A stretch of DNA of 64,000 bases from Rhodobacteraceae bacterium D3-12. Its GTDB lineage: Bacteria; Pseudomonadota; Alphaproteobacteria; Rhodobacterales; Rhodobacteraceae. A program made the position numbers and the translations under genes. Shown piece by piece: positions 1 through 10,128 of the stretch. The notes beneath the pieces are model-generated. The model was not told the origin of the DNA and did no database searches. It saw only the letters and a program-made list of their open reading frames with translations. How positions within the stretch are numbered: the first letter of the stretch is position 1; each line of letters begins with the position of its first letter. The stretch covers positions 2,294,001 to 2,358,000 of the forward strand of contig CP104793.1 in NCBI GenBank assembly GCA_025916135.1, in the 5' to 3' direction.

Positions 1-179
1 GGGCCGACCGTGTTGATGACCACCCGCCTCTCTACATCGGTTCTACCGACGAATGGCAACAGCGCCCCCACCCCCATGTCGAAACCATCGGTCAAGGCAA
101 AGCCGATCAGCAAGACGCCAAGCAGCAGCCACCAGATAACGCGTAAAACGTCGTAGGAAATAAGTTCGAAAAGGATCAT
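1..179 (-). CDS. cydB: Cytochrome bd ubiquinol oxidase subunit II (partial, 5' part only)
   Basis: The first 59 codons of CydB, read on the minus strand from the ATG at 179; the rest lies beyond the window edge. The N-terminal helix and the family motif [12 protein letters not shown] are visible. CydB pairs with CydA in the inner membrane to form the quinol-oxidising, oxygen-reducing bd oxidase. It starts 5 nt after the cydA stop, so the two are co-transcribed. Family assignment is firm; completeness cannot be judged. Confidence 0.93.
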   Translation of the reverse strand, partial: MILFELISYDVLRVIWWLLLGVLLIGFALTDGFDMGVGALLPFVGRTDVERRVVINTVG

Positions 180-184
180 GTCAG

Positions 185-1792
185 TTACTCCGCTGGAGCG
201 GCCGGGATCTGGCCGTCATGGGTGCGCAAACGATGCTCGTGCCGTGCCTCCCAGGCTTCAGTTTCGGCAACGTCTTCGGTCGGACCGCGGCGGATGTATT
301 TCAACATCAACCCCATTTCGACGATGAAAAGCACTGTGTAGAAGATCATGAAGCCCGCGAGGGTCAGCAACAGGCCCTGCACGGACAGGTGGCTCACCGA
401 CAAGGCCGTCGGCAACACGCCGTCCACTGTCCACGGCTGGCGACCGTATTCGGCCACGAACCAGCCCAACTCTGCTGCGATCCAGGGTGCCGGGATGATC
501 GCCACTCCAAGGCGCAGCGCCCAGCGCGGATAACTCTGCTGGCGGAAAGACGAGCGCCAGAAGAAATAGAGCATCACTGCGATAAAGCCAAAGCCGAGCC
601 CCACCATGATGCGGAACGCCCAGAACAACGGCAGCACGCCGGGAATGGTATCCTCAGCCGTCATGGCAATCTGTTCGGGCGTCGCGTCGCGCGGATCTTC
701 CATGTATCGCTTGAGCAGGAAGGCAAAGCCAAGGTTCTCCGAGTTCGCCTCAAACACCGCGCGAACCTCAGTCGGGGTAGCGTCGCGTTGTTCGCGGATG
801 GTCATAAGCGCATCATAGGCTTTGATGCCGCTTTTGATGCGCACCTCGGCCTCCGCCACCAGATCGTTGATGCCCGGAATTTCCTTGGTCAGCGAGCGGG
901 TGCCAATGAGCCCCATCACCCAAGGAATCTCAACCGCATAATGGGTCTCACGCGCGGCAACATCAGGAATGCCAACAAGGGTAAAGGGCGCGGGAGCGTC
1001 ATGGGTCTCCCACATGCCCTCAATCGCCGCCAACTTCATGCGTTGCGTATGACTGGCCGAATAGCCGCTCTCGTCCCCCAGCACCACGACGGACAAGGCC
1101 GAGGCAAGCCCAAAGGACGCCGCAATCGTAATCGAGCGTTTTGCCAACGCGGTGTGACGCCCTTTCAACAAATACCAAGACGACACACCCAGCACAAAAA
1201 CCGAGGCCGTGACATAGCCCGCCGAAACCGTGTGCACAAATTTCGCCTGCGCCACTTCGTTGAATAGCACGTCAAAGAACGAGGTCATCTCCATGCGCAT
1301 GGTATCAGGGTTGAACTCTGCGCCGACCGGGTTCTGCATCCAGCCATTGGCGATCAAAATCCACAGCGCCGAGAAGTTAGAGCCAATCGCAACCAGCCAT
1401 GCCACAACGAGGTGCTGCACCTTGCTTAGCTTGTCCCAGCCAAAGAAGAACAGGCCGACAAAGGTTGCCTCAAGAAAGAAGGCCATAAGCCCCTCAATCG
1501 CCAGTGGCGCACCAAAAATGTCACCGACATAATGGCTGTAATAGCTCCAGTTCATGCCGAACTGGAACTCCATGGTGATACCCGTGGCGACACCAAGTGC
1601 AAAGTTAATGCCAAACAGCATTCCCCAGAATTTCGTCATCTGACGCCAGATCGGCCGGCCAGTCATGACATAGACGGTTTCCATGATCGCAACGAGGATC
1701 GACAACCCCAGGGTCAGCGGCACGAAAAGGAAATGATACATCGCCGTCATCGCAAATTGCAGGCGTGACAGCTCGACGATATCGAGCTCCAT
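185..1792 (-). CDS. cydA: Cytochrome bd ubiquinol oxidase subunit I
   Basis: Haem-bearing quinol-oxidising subunit of the bd-type terminal oxidase, 535 aa and typical in length. The chosen start, [13 protein letters not shown], has an AGGAGA ribosome site just upstream; a longer reading frame adds 12 non-conserved residues. His20 near the N-terminus is in the position of the high-spin haem ligand, and HTVSAGY (about residue 190) carries a haem b558 ligand histidine. The quinol-binding Q-loop and the [12 protein letters not shown] segment are also present, with multiple transmembrane helices. It is the fourth gene of a crp-cydD-cydC-cydA-cydB block. The oxidase works at low oxygen or when haem-copper oxidases are inhibited. 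Confidence 0.96.
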   Translation of the reverse strand: MELDIVELSRLQFAMTAMYHFLFVPLTLGLSILVAIMETVYVMTGRPIWRQMTKFWGMLFGINFALGVATGITMEFQFGMNWSYYSHYVGDIFGAPLAIEGLMAFFLEATFVGLFFFGWDKLSKVQHLVVAWLVAIGSNFSALWILIANGWMQNPVGAEFNPDTMRMEMTSFFDVLFNEVAQAKFVHTVSAGYVTASVFVLGVSSWYLLKGRHTALAKRSITIAASFGLASALSVVVLGDESGYSASHTQRMKLAAIEGMWETHDAPAPFTLVGIPDVAARETHYAVEIPWVMGLIGTRSLTKEIPGINDLVAEAEVRIKSGIKAYDALMTIREQRDATPTEVRAVFEANSENLGFAFLLKRYMEDPRDATPEQIAMTAEDTIPGVLPLFWAFRIMVGLGFGFIAVMLYFFWRSSFRQQSYPRWALRLGVAIIPAPWIAAELGWFVAEYGRQPWTVDGVLPTALSVSHLSVQGLLLTLAGFMIFYTVLFIVEMGLMLKYIRRGPTEDVAETEAWEARHEHRLRTHDGQIPAAPAE

Positions 1793-1900
1793 TCTTAAAT
1801 CTCCTATTATTTGGCCATGAATGCACAAGTCTTACGACTCGCGCATGCCGGCGCGCGCATGATAGCTAGCATCCGTGCCACGATCCAATCGGTGACTTTG

Positions 1901-3505
1901 TCACCCCGACCGTTTGAAACGGCAAACCCGGTCAAATACAGGATGATCCGCACCGCGATGCAGAGCAACAAGCAGCGATGCTTTGGGCAAAAAGCTGCGC
2001 ACACCCGTCAGCACCATATCGGCGGTTTGCGGGTCGAGCCCTTCGGTCGGCTCGTCCAGAAGCAAAAGATCGGGTCGAGACAAAAGACAACGCGCAAGCG
2101 CAAGCCGTCGCGCTTGGCCGCCCGATAGGCCAGCGCCCCCTTCGCCCAGTCGCGCGTCAAGCCCGCCGCGCTCCTTGATCGTTTCGCCAAGCGCGACGGC
2201 CTTTAAAACACCCCAAAGCACTGCATCCTCATGACCAGCGGCAAGGCAGAGGTTTTCCCGGATTGTTCCGGCAAGCAGCGCGCTGCGCTGCGGCAACACA
2301 GCAACCCGTTCGCGAAGTGTGCTTTCTTCCCAAGCTGTCGGCGGCTTGTCATCCAGCGCGATGCCATCACCGGGCAACAGACCGGCAATGGCCAGCAACA
2401 GCGTGCTTTTGCCTGCGCCCGAGGGTCCACTCAACGCCACAGCCTCTCCCGGCGCTAGCGACAATGAAACATCCGGCAAGCTCACAACCAGCGTCGGCGC
2501 AGCTGCCAGCGCGGGCGCCACCCCGGTTTGTGCCGCGTGCGCTGGCGCAAGATCAATACGATTGGCCGCGCCAATCATACGGCCAAGCTCACCAAACCCG
2601 CGTCGCAGTGGCAAAACAGTCTCCGCCAATGCCAGCGCGACAAACAATCCGATAACGGCTTTTGCTGGCCCGACGCTGCCTTCTGCAAGGATCCAGCCCC
2701 CGACCAAAAAGGCACCTGCCGCTGCCAGCGTAACAATAACTGCTATCGCCAACCCTGCCCTACGCTCAACCCTATCCAGTAGTCGGGTGTCCCTGCGCAC
2801 CGCCTCATCCATACGGATCAACTGGGTTTCCCGCTCGTCCATCGTGCCTGACAGAATAAGCGCCTCTCGATCACGGATCATGTCGATCATACCACGGCGC
2901 AGGCTTTGCCCGCCCTTCTCAGCCCTGTCAGAGGGGTCAAGCGTCGCGCGCGCAAGCCACCACGGCACGATAATCGTGGTTGGCAGATAAAGAGCCGCAA
3001 TCGCGATCGCCACGCCCGGCCCAACAAGCCAGACCAACATCGCAAAAACCACCGCATGCGTCACGAAACCCGCGACCGCGGGCAAAACAATCCGCAATAT
3101 GAGCCCGTCCAGTGCATCGACATCCGCAACCATCCGCGTCAATACCGCCTCACCGCGTAACCGCGCTAAAGCCCGTGCATCAAGGCGTCCGTGTTGCCCA
3201 AGGATGGTCACCCGCAACGCCGCGAGCGCCCGCAAGATGGCGTCATGGGTCAATAAACGCTCACCATAGCGTGCCGCCGTGCGCCCGAGCGCGAGAAATC
3301 GCACCCCGGCAGAGGGGCGAAAGACATCGAACGCAATCCCTATCCCGGCAATCCCCGCCAAGCCCGTCGCCGTGATAAACCAGCCCGACAACCCAAGCAG
3401 CGCCGCGCCCATAAGCAGCACCACAACCGAAAGCGCCGCACCGCGCGCCATCGCCCACGGGGCGGCGCTCACCAACAAGCGAATGATGCGAACCACCTGT
3501 GTCAT
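1901..3505 (-). CDS. cydC: Thiol reductant ABC exporter subunit CydC
   Basis: Half of the heterodimeric CydDC exporter, which moves cysteine/glutathione to the periplasm and is needed to assemble cytochrome bd and c-type haems. It has an N-terminal six-helix ABC transmembrane domain (about residues 15-310). The C-terminal ATPase domain shows Walker A GPSGAGKST, signature LSGGQARR and Walker B LLLLDEPTEG. Its ATG overlaps the cydD stop by 4 nt, indicating translational coupling. At 534 aa it is full length and intact, unlike its partner CydD. About 108 nt separate it from cydA, with no gene or clear terminator between. Confidence 0.94.
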   Translation of the reverse strand: MTQVVRIIRLLVSAAPWAMARGAALSVVVLLMGAALLGLSGWFITATGLAGIAGIGIAFDVFRPSAGVRFLALGRTAARYGERLLTHDAILRALAALRVTILGQHGRLDARALARLRGEAVLTRMVADVDALDGLILRIVLPAVAGFVTHAVVFAMLVWLVGPGVAIAIAALYLPTTIIVPWWLARATLDPSDRAEKGGQSLRRGMIDMIRDREALILSGTMDERETQLIRMDEAVRRDTRLLDRVERRAGLAIAVIVTLAAAGAFLVGGWILAEGSVGPAKAVIGLFVALALAETVLPLRRGFGELGRMIGAANRIDLAPAHAAQTGVAPALAAAPTLVVSLPDVSLSLAPGEAVALSGPSGAGKSTLLLAIAGLLPGDGIALDDKPPTAWEESTLRERVAVLPQRSALLAGTIRENLCLAAGHEDAVLWGVLKAVALGETIKERGGLDARLGEGGAGLSGGQARRLALARCLLSRPDLLLLDEPTEGLDPQTADMVLTGVRSFLPKASLLVALHRGADHPVFDRVCRFKRSG

Positions 3506-5201
3506 GTCTGCATTGCCACGTTTTGGGCCATCGCCGCCGCCAAAACCGGATCGTGGGTGGCGACCAAAATAGCCCGCCCCTCTGCTCGTATACGCTCAAG
3601 CGCCGCGATGATCCGCCCAGCGGTTTCGCCATCCAGATCGGCCGTCGGCTCATCAGCAAGGATCAGATCGCCCCTGGCCATAACGGCACGCGCCAACATA
3701 AGACGCCTTGCCTCTCCCCCCGAGACACCGCCGCCGGTTTCCCCCAATCGTGTCTGCAAGCCATCAGGCAAACGGCGCACGATCTCCTCCGCATCCGCCA
3801 AATCAAGAGCCAGCCAAGGATCGCCCCCCTCTTACGCGGATCGAGCCACTTGCCGATGGTTTGGTTTGGAAAATGAAGCCGCTGCGGAACCAAAGCAACG
3901 CGGCTGCGCCAACCATCCGCAGTGTCTGCGCCCAGCACCTGACCGCACACAACGATCCGTCCGGCATCGAGCGGGATCAGCCCTGCAATCGCCGCCAAAG
4001 CCGTGCTTTTACCAACCCCGCTCGGCCCGGTAATCGCCAGTGATGCACCGGCCTCCAGCGCCACATCAGGTAGAGCCACCCGCCGTCCCGGAAGCACTGC
4101 AATCGCGCCCTCCGTTTGAAGCGAAAACGCCCCGGCTAAAGCCGCGCTGCGCGTCCCCTGCCCGACCATCTCAACACGTTCCGCCCGATCCATCGCATCA
4201 AGCTCTTCAACCACTGCATATCCCGCCGCCCGGTCGTGCCACGCTGCGGATAGATCGCGCAGCGGCTGAAAAAACTCCGGCGCGATGAGCAGCAAAAACA
4301 GCCCCTCGCCCAAGGTCAGCGGCGTGCCCCAACTGCCAAAGCCGATTTCACCCAACAGCGTGAAACCAACGAAAACTGCCACAAGTGCGACCCCAATCGC
4401 GGAAAAAAGCTCAAGCACGGTCGAAGAAAGAAACGCCACCTTCAGCACTGCCATGGTCTTGACTCGCAACGCCTCAGCACGGCTGGAAAAATCGGCGGTG
4501 GCACGCTCTGTAGCTCCCAAAAGCCGAATATCCGTCAGAGCAGAAAGCCGATCCATCAGCATATCATTCATGCTTGCGATCTCATTCATTTGCCGGCGTG
4601 ACGCCTCTTCGGCAGCCATACCCACGAGGGCCATGAACACCGGGATCAACGGCCCCGCAACCAAGAGCGTCAGCCCGACGACCCATGATAGCGAAAATGC
4701 CATTGCGACCAGTACAAGCGGCAAGACAGACACACGCATCATCGCAACTTGGTAACGCGTGATCCAAGGCTGAAGCAGCGGTAGTTTTTGCACCGCCAGT
4801 GAAGCAACCGAGGCCGATCCGATCCCCGCCGTGGCCCGCCCCTCGCGCTGGATAAGTAGCGAGCGTTCGCGCGCAATGGTCTTCTCCGCCGCGTTATAAA
4901 GAAACGCACCTGCGCGATGCTCCAAAAGGGCGCGCAACACTCCGGCAATCACGAACACGGCGATGGCTGGCAACGTCCGGTCCTGCGCGACCTCGGCATG
5001 CACCCAGCCCGACACCGCCCAAGCGATCGCCGCCGCCTGAACCGGCCAGAGCAACCCGGCAATCACAGACAGCACACCCGCAGTGTTGAGTTCACGCGCG
5101 ACCGGTTGAATAATTCGGTCCTTTGCCCTTTGCCGCCGCGATTTCGCGTCCGACACAGAGTGTGTCACATCAGGCATTTCTGGCACCTTGGCTTCCATCA
5201 C
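3502..5201 (-). CDS. cydD: Thiol reductant ABC exporter subunit CydD (one frameshift)
   Basis: ABC exporter subunit with an N-terminal transmembrane domain followed by an ATPase domain: Walker A GPSGVGKST, signature VSGGEARR, Walker B LILADEPTADLD. The reading frame breaks at 3824-3829, a run of six C on the + strand. Upstream frame ends in GKWLDPRK; the downstream frame resumes as GDPWLALDLADAEEIVRRLP. Adding one base to the run joins the two into a 566-aa protein with all motifs in order, and the gene length then divides by three. A sequencing or consensus deletion is therefore more likely than a real pseudogene. The stop overlaps cydC, and the gene starts 3 nt after the regulator ends. Confidence 0.9.
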
Positions 5202-5203
5202 AA

Positions 5204-5911
5204 TCAGCGCGGCTTGCGCCGCGACCTCTTATCAGGACAGCTCCAGTTTGACGAGCCACGCGCCACCCGCGACAAAGCCCCTGCGGCCTCGATTGCAATG
5301 CATCCCCTCCGCTGCGTTATCCAGCCTTTCTCGGCAAAGCCCTTCAACCGCCGCGACACCACCTCGCGGGCGGTCACAAGGTCCGCAGCAATATCGCCGT
5401 GGGTTGCCGCAACCAGACCGCTTGCCTCATTTGCTATCAACCATGCGGCCAACCGTTGATCGTTTGAATCGATACCCTTGCCAGAAACCCGACGAAAGAA
5501 GCCGGGCAACCGCGCAGCGTGTTGTGAAAACAACGCCCTGCGAAATGCAATGTCGCGATCCACAAGATCGATGAACGCCTTAGGATCAAGCTCGATCCAA
5601 CTTGTCGGCTGTAAACAAACCGCCTGAACATCAATTTCTGATCCCGACAGGATCGCCGCCGTAACCGGCAAGCAGTCTTGTCCGCCCGAAGCCCGGCACT
5701 CCGCCCACGGCAGCGTCGCACGGGTGGTCAGAAACCGCACCGAAAGCCTGCCGGAGCGAACCAGAACAAAGGACCGCGCAGTCCATTGCCAGCAAAACGC
5801 TGTTGCCCCCGTTGGCGCCATGTGAACCACGCCTCCATGATCCACAACGGCCCTATGCAGAACAGTCCGTTCACGTGTCTTGGTGGTTTCAGACTTGCGA
5901 GACATGGCCAC
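5204..5911 (-). CDS. Crp/Fnr-family transcriptional regulator of the cyd block
   Basis: N-terminal cyclic-nucleotide-binding-like beta barrel followed by a C-terminal winged helix (about residues 160-220), with a recognition helix in the segment DLVTAREVVSRRLKGFAEKG. No Fnr-type N-terminal cysteine cluster is visible, so oxygen sensing by an iron-sulfur cluster is not supported. The GTG at 5911 sits 7 nt from AAAGGAG; an ATG at 5905 is the alternative start. It is the first gene of the cydDCAB block, so control of the bd oxidase and self-control are inferred from position. A 13-nt palindrome upstream is a plausible target. Confidence 0.85.
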   Translation of the reverse strand: MAMSRKSETTKTRERTVLHRAVVDHGGVVHMAPTGATAFCWQWTARSFVLVRSGRLSVRFLTTRATLPWAECRASGGQDCLPVTAAILSGSEIDVQAVCLQPTSWIELDPKAFIDLVDRDIAFRRALFSQHAARLPGFFRRVSGKGIDSNDQRLAAWLIANEASGLVAATHGDIAADLVTAREVVSRRLKGFAEKGWITQRRGCIAIEAAGALSRVARGSSNWSCPDKRSRRKPR

Positions 5912-5934
5912 TTCGGCGCTCCTTTCTGTCACGC

Positions 5935-5978
5935 ATTTTATGCCACATGACCTGCGCGGCGGCGCGTGACAATGTCAC
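5935..5978 (-). promoter_or_regulatory. Candidate promoter and Crp/Fnr-type operator of the crp-cyd block
   Basis: Read on the minus strand, TAAAAT at 5940-5935 is a good -10 hexamer (5 of 6 to consensus) with no good -35. Instead a palindrome GTGACA-A-TGTCAC lies at 5966-5978, centred about 44 bp before the expected start site. That spacing is close to class II activation by a Crp/Fnr-family protein. Position and symmetry are seen; function is inferred. Confidence 0.4.
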
Positions 5979-6109
5979 CAAGAATACGGGCGTTACCAAG
6001 CACCCTGAGAGGAAGAACCGTGGAAAAAGGCCGCCACACAGCGCGAATTCTATGCCGCGCTTCAAAAAGGCTTCTTTCCTCAACCAACATGCGCTAGAAG
6101 CGACTCGCT

Positions 6110-6300
6110 TCGGTCCGGGCGTTTCGCCGTTCGGATAATAGGGAACGCGGTGAGGTGTAGCCATCAGGCGCCAATTCCGTGACTGCCCCCGCAACTGTAG
6201 GCGGTGAGCGAGGTCGGAACATGTCACTGTCGTGCCCTGCACGACGGGAAGACCCGGCCAAGCATCGACCCGCAAGTCAGGAGACCTGCCGAAGAGATCA
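6110..6300 (+). ncRNA. Cobalamin (adenosylcobalamin) riboswitch
   Basis: The diagnostic elements of the B12 aptamer occur in order: GGGAA followed by GGTGAGG (6141-6156), the core block GACTGCCCCCGCAACTGTAG (6181-6200), GGGAAGACCC (6246-6255) and AAGTCAGGAGACCTGCC (about 6274-6290). Outer stem limits are approximate. It sits about 140 nt upstream of the TonB-receptor start, so it should repress the receptor/importer operon when cobalamin is plentiful. A small hairpin, CGGTGA and TCACCG at 6346-6362, lies between aptamer and start codon and may be part of the expression platform. Confidence 0.95.
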
Positions 6301-6435
6301 CCTAGTCCGGGCGCGGGGCGCACCAAGGGCGACGGACCTTCCGTTCGGTGACGTTTTCACCGCTTGCGGAGGTCAACTCTCCGTAAGCAAAACACACAGT
6401 CTTTCGCGCCCCGGCGTGAACGGAGGGACAACGAT

Positions 6436-8313
6436 TTGAAACGTTCAGCACTTGCGAGATTTGCCGCCACCACTGCCATTACGGCTTTTATCACCACACC
6501 GCTTTACGCAGACGAGGTGATCAACCTCGACGCCATCATCATATCTGGTGGCCTTACCCCAATCGAAGCCGCCCGCTATGGCCGCGCCGCCAGCGTTTTG
6601 AGCCGCGAGGAAATCGAACAGCGTGGCATCACTTCGGTTCAGAACGCGCTGCGCGCCCTGCCCGGTGTCTCGGTCAATGGCGCTGGCAACAGCTTTACCC
6701 AAGTACGTATCCGCGGCGGCGAGGCCAACCACACGCTCATCCTGATCGACGGCGTCGAAGCCGCGGGCGGCGATAGCGATTACATCCTGAGCGGGCTTGA
6801 AACCGCCAATATCGAACGCATTGAGGTGCTGCGCGGGCCGCAATCGGTCTATTATGGCTCGAACGCCTCGGCCGGTGTGATCAACATCATCACCCGACAG
6901 GGCACGCAAACCGGCCAGACATATAGCGGCAAGCTAGAGTTCGGCGCCGCCACCACAGCGTCAGCCTTTGTCTCGACCCGCAACGCGCGTGGCGGCTTGT
7001 CGCTGGCCCTCTCCTACACTGACGACAAGGGCTATGACCTCTCTGGTGATGGCGGCGAGAAAGACAGCATTGAACGGCGCACCGCGATCCTCAAAGGCGA
7101 CTATGCTCTTGGCGAGAACCTGACGCTCGGCTTTAACCTCCGCCGCTCTCGCGAAAATTACGACGCCGACAGCACCGCTTGGCTCGCCACCGATGCCGCC
7201 AGCTATGTCGTGGACGACCCGACACAGTTCAGCCAGCGTGACGAGTTCACCAGCTCGGTTTTTGCCGAATACGCCATGCTCGACGGGCGCCTCGTGCATC
7301 GTTTACAACTGGAAAACACCGACAACCGCCAGACCTATAACGGCGGTGCCGCCACTAAAACCCGTACCCAAGCGGCAAAGTACCGCTTGAGCTATGGTTT
7401 GGACGGACGCGCCGTGGCCGACGCCGACCACCTTCTCAACGCCATGCTCGAATGGGAAAAAGACAGCAGCAGCTCAAACCCCGCCTATGGCCGCGAGGCC
7501 ATGTCCTATGCTCTGGAGTACCGCGGCTCATTCAACAACGGGCTCGATCTTCAGGCAGGCGTGCGATTTGACGATAACAAGGTGTTTGACGATGCGGTAA
7601 CATGGACCCTCGGCATGTCTTATACTTTCGAGCAATCAGGCATCCGCCTGCATGCTTCGGCCGGGGCTGGGGTGGTAAACCCCACTTATTTTGAACTCTA
7701 CGCCAACGCCTTCGGCTATTCGGGCAACCCAAACCTGACCCCCGAACGCAACCAAAGTTTTGACATCGGCGTCGAAGTGCCCGTGATGCAGGGCCGTGGC
7801 AGCATCGACCTGACCTATTTTAACGAAGCCTTGACCGATGAGATCACCTCGGTCAGCACCGGCCCCGGCACCTTTAGCTATGTTAACCAAACAGGCGAAA
7901 GCAAACGCCACGGGCTAGAGCTTTCTGGCAAGGTGCAAGCCACCGACACCCTCGCCTTCCGGCTCTCCTATACCTACCTAGAGGCGACCAACCCGGACGG
8001 CAGCGTCGAAGTCCGCCGCCCGCAGCATGAACTTGCGCTTGGCGCGACCCTGCAAACCTTTAACGGGCGCGGCAGCATAAGCGCCGACATCCGCCATGTG
8101 GCGGGCAACTACGACACCCAGTTTTGGGGAAGCTATAGCACCGTCGCGCTGCCCGCCTACACCACCGTCGACCTTGCAGCTCAATACCAGATCGACGATC
8201 GCTGGACCGTTACCGGGCGGGTAACGAACCTGTTCGACAAAGATAGCAGCGACGTCTGGGGCTATGCCAACAGGGGGCGTGCAATTTATGTCGGTCTTGG
8301 CGCGTCTTTCTAA
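6436..8313 (+). CDS. btuB: TonB-dependent outer-membrane cobalamin receptor
   Basis: Outer-membrane beta-barrel receptor of 625 aa. Start taken as the TTG at 6436, preceded by GGAGGG; this places a clean signal peptide (KRSALARF... ending in PLYA) at the N-terminus, whereas the longer frame adds 24 residues of non-signal sequence. A TonB-box-like stretch (EVINLDAIIISGG) follows the cleavage site, then the plug domain with IERIEVLRGPQSVYYG and a C-terminal barrel ending in GLGASF. Downstream of the B12 riboswitch and followed by btuF, btuC, btuD and cbiZ genes, it most likely imports cobalamin or other corrinoids, including cobinamide. Confidence 0.93.
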   Translation: MKRSALARFAATTAITAFITTPLYADEVINLDAIIISGGLTPIEAARYGRAASVLSREEIEQRGITSVQNALRALPGVSVNGAGNSFTQVRIRGGEANHTLILIDGVEAAGGDSDYILSGLETANIERIEVLRGPQSVYYGSNASAGVINIITRQGTQTGQTYSGKLEFGAATTASAFVSTRNARGGLSLALSYTDDKGYDLSGDGGEKDSIERRTAILKGDYALGENLTLGFNLRRSRENYDADSTAWLATDAASYVVDDPTQFSQRDEFTSSVFAEYAMLDGRLVHRLQLENTDNRQTYNGGAATKTRTQAAKYRLSYGLDGRAVADADHLLNAMLEWEKDSSSSNPAYGREAMSYALEYRGSFNNGLDLQAGVRFDDNKVFDDAVTWTLGMSYTFEQSGIRLHASAGAGVVNPTYFELYANAFGYSGNPNLTPERNQSFDIGVEVPVMQGRGSIDLTYFNEALTDEITSVSTGPGTFSYVNQTGESKRHGLELSGKVQATDTLAFRLSYTYLEATNPDGSVEVRRPQHELALGATLQTFNGRGSISADIRHVAGNYDTQFWGSYSTVALPAYTTVDLAAQYQIDDRWTVTGRVTNLFDKDSSDVWGYANRGRAIYVGLGASF

Positions 8314-9148
8314 CAAGACGCGCAACGCGCTCTTGGCTTGGGCTCTGCTCTGCGCACCCGCATTTGCGGATGCGCCGGGCCCAAGCCGGGTGGTGTCGAT
8401 CAACCTCTGCACCGATCAACTAGCCATGCTGCTCGCCGCGCCGGAGCAGCTTCACTCGGTTTCGTTTATTGCCCTCGACGGGCGTGTCTCGGCGATGACG
8501 AAAGAAGCCGGCAGCTATGTGATCAACCACGGTCGGGCCGAAGAAATCTACCTCCTTCGGCCCGACCTCGTTGTTGCCGGGGCCTTCACCCCGCGCTCGA
8601 CCGTTGAAATGCTGCGCCGCCTCAACATTCCCGTGACCGTCTTCGCCCCGGCCAACACTTTGGACGACGTGCGCGCCCGAGTGACCCAAATGGGCGAAGT
8701 ATTGCACCGCACCGAAGCGGCCCAAGCCATGCTCGATGATTTCGATGCACGACTTGAGCAGATCACGACCGATATCGCGGAAAGGCCACGCGCCATTCTC
8801 TATTACGCCAACGGCTACACCTCTGGCGACAATACGCTGGCCGGCCAAATCCTCCTTGCCGCGGGGTTTCGCAACGCTGCGAGCGAGACCGGCTGGACCG
8901 CTGGACGCAAACTGCCGCTAGAGGTGCTGGCCATGACCGACCCTGATATCGTGATAACCGCCCGTCCCTACCCCGGTGCATCGCGCTCCGAAGCCGTTCT
9001 GGATCACCCGGTCGTGCAGGCTCTCCGTGCCAACAGCGCCAGCACTGCTCTCGCCGATCAAAATTGGGTCTGCGGTACGCCCTTTGTGTTGCGTGCCATC
9101 GAAAACCTCGCTGCCGCGCGCTTAAACCTCACCGAGGCCGCGCAATGA
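8288..9148 (+). CDS. btuF: Corrinoid ABC transporter substrate-binding protein (BtuF-like)
   Basis: Periplasmic class III binding protein, 286 aa, with an N-terminal signal peptide (ALLAWALLCAPAFA). The mature part has the BtuF/FhuD-type opening RVVSINLCTDQLAMLLA. Its ATG lies inside the end of btuB (26-nt overlap), so it is co-translated with the receptor. The stop overlaps the btuC start by 4 nt. Neighbours and riboswitch indicate corrinoid binding; homologous proteins bind haem or ferric siderophores, so the ligand rests on context. Confidence 0.9.
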   Translation: MSVLARLSNKTRNALLAWALLCAPAFADAPGPSRVVSINLCTDQLAMLLAAPEQLHSVSFIALDGRVSAMTKEAGSYVINHGRAEEIYLLRPDLVVAGAFTPRSTVEMLRRLNIPVTVFAPANTLDDVRARVTQMGEVLHRTEAAQAMLDDFDARLEQITTDIAERPRAILYYANGYTSGDNTLAGQILLAAGFRNAASETGWTAGRKLPLEVLAMTDPDIVITARPYPGASRSEAVLDHPVVQALRANSASTALADQNWVCGTPFVLRAIENLAAARLNLTEAAQ

Positions 9149-10128
9149 CCCGTCTGGCCGTTGCTCTCTCAGTGAGCGTGCTTGCGCTCTTCATGGCGTC
9201 GCTATTGATCGGACCGACCGCCATCGGGACCACGCAAAGCCTATCGGCGCTTGTCGCCGGAGGGGAAGATCCGCTGGCACTTGTTATGCGTGAAATCCGC
9301 CTGCCCCGGAGCCTGCTGGCCGCGATGATCGGGGCCAGCCTTGGGTTGGCGGGCGCAGCTATGCAGGGCTATCTGCGCAACCCGCTGGCCGAACCTGGCC
9401 TTATCGGCGTTTCGGGGACGGCGGCGCTTGGGGCGGTGCTGGCCATTCACACCGGGCTCAGCGCGGCTTTTGCCCTCGGCTTGCCGCTTGCGGCCTTGGG
9501 CGGCGCATTTCTGGGCGTGATGCTGGTGATGCTGCTTGCTGGGCCGCGCGGCACGTCGCTTACGCTAATCCTTGCCGGGATTGCGGTCTCGGCATTGGCG
9601 GCGGCGCTGACCTCGCTTGTCCTCAACCTTTCGCCCAACCCCTTCGCCGCGAATGAAATCATGTTCTGGATGATGGGCTCGCTTGCTGATCGCTCGATGA
9701 CACATGTTTATCTCGCGCTGCCCTTCATGGCATTGGGCTGGCTGCTACTCGGCGGGCTCGGGCGCGGGCTCGATGCGCTGACATTGGGCGAGGACGCGGC
9801 GCAAGCCATGGGCATCGGCATCCCCCGTCTGCGCCTGTTGCTGACAATCGGCACCGCATGCGTCATCGGCGCAAGCACGGCCGTCGCCGGAGCGATCGGA
9901 TTTGTCGGACTCGTCGTGCCACATATCTTGCGCCCATTGGTCGGGGCGCAGCCCTCGCGTCTGCTCTGGGCCTCGGCTTTGGGTGGTGCGGCAATGGTGC
10001 TTGCAGCGGACATCGCCGTACGGCTCATCTTGCCCGAGAGAGATTTAAAACTCGGCGTGCTCACCGCGCTGATCGGTGCGCCGCTCTTTTTGCACCTGAT
10101 CCTCAAACTAAGACAGGAGCGCATATGA
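9145..10128 (+). CDS. btuC: Corrinoid ABC transporter permease (BtuC/FecCD family)
   Basis: Integral-membrane permease of 327 aa with about ten hydrophobic segments. It carries FecCD-family blocks such as REIRLPRSLLAAMIGASLG, GYLRNPLAEPGLIGVSG and the C-terminal GAIGFVGLVVPHILRPLVG that contacts the ATPase. The start is the ATG overlapping the btuF stop; an upstream extension of 27 codons belongs to another frame of btuF. It forms the membrane channel of the corrinoid importer with BtuF and BtuD. Confidence 0.93.
   Translation: MTRLAVALSVSVLALFMASLLIGPTAIGTTQSLSALVAGGEDPLALVMREIRLPRSLLAAMIGASLGLAGAAMQGYLRNPLAEPGLIGVSGTAALGAVLAIHTGLSAAFALGLPLAALGGAFLGVMLVMLLAGPRGTSLTLILAGIAVSALAAALTSLVLNLSPNPFAANEIMFWMMGSLADRSMTHVYLALPFMALGWLLLGGLGRGLDALTLGEDAAQAMGIGIPRLRLLLTIGTACVIGASTAVAGAIGFVGLVVPHILRPLVGAQPSRLLWASALGGAAMVLAADIAVRLILPERDLKLGVLTALIGAPLFLHLILKLRQERI

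Noticed and set aside
218-1267. Long plus-strand frame (349 codons) opposite cydA
   Set aside because: It is the antisense shadow of cydA, rich in Arg/His/Gln with no conserved motif; high GC gives long antisense frames throughout the window.
3502-3801. Separate short ABC-transporter ATPase gene of 99 aa
   Set aside because: It is the C-terminal piece of cydD displaced by the frame break at 3824-3829, not an independent gene.
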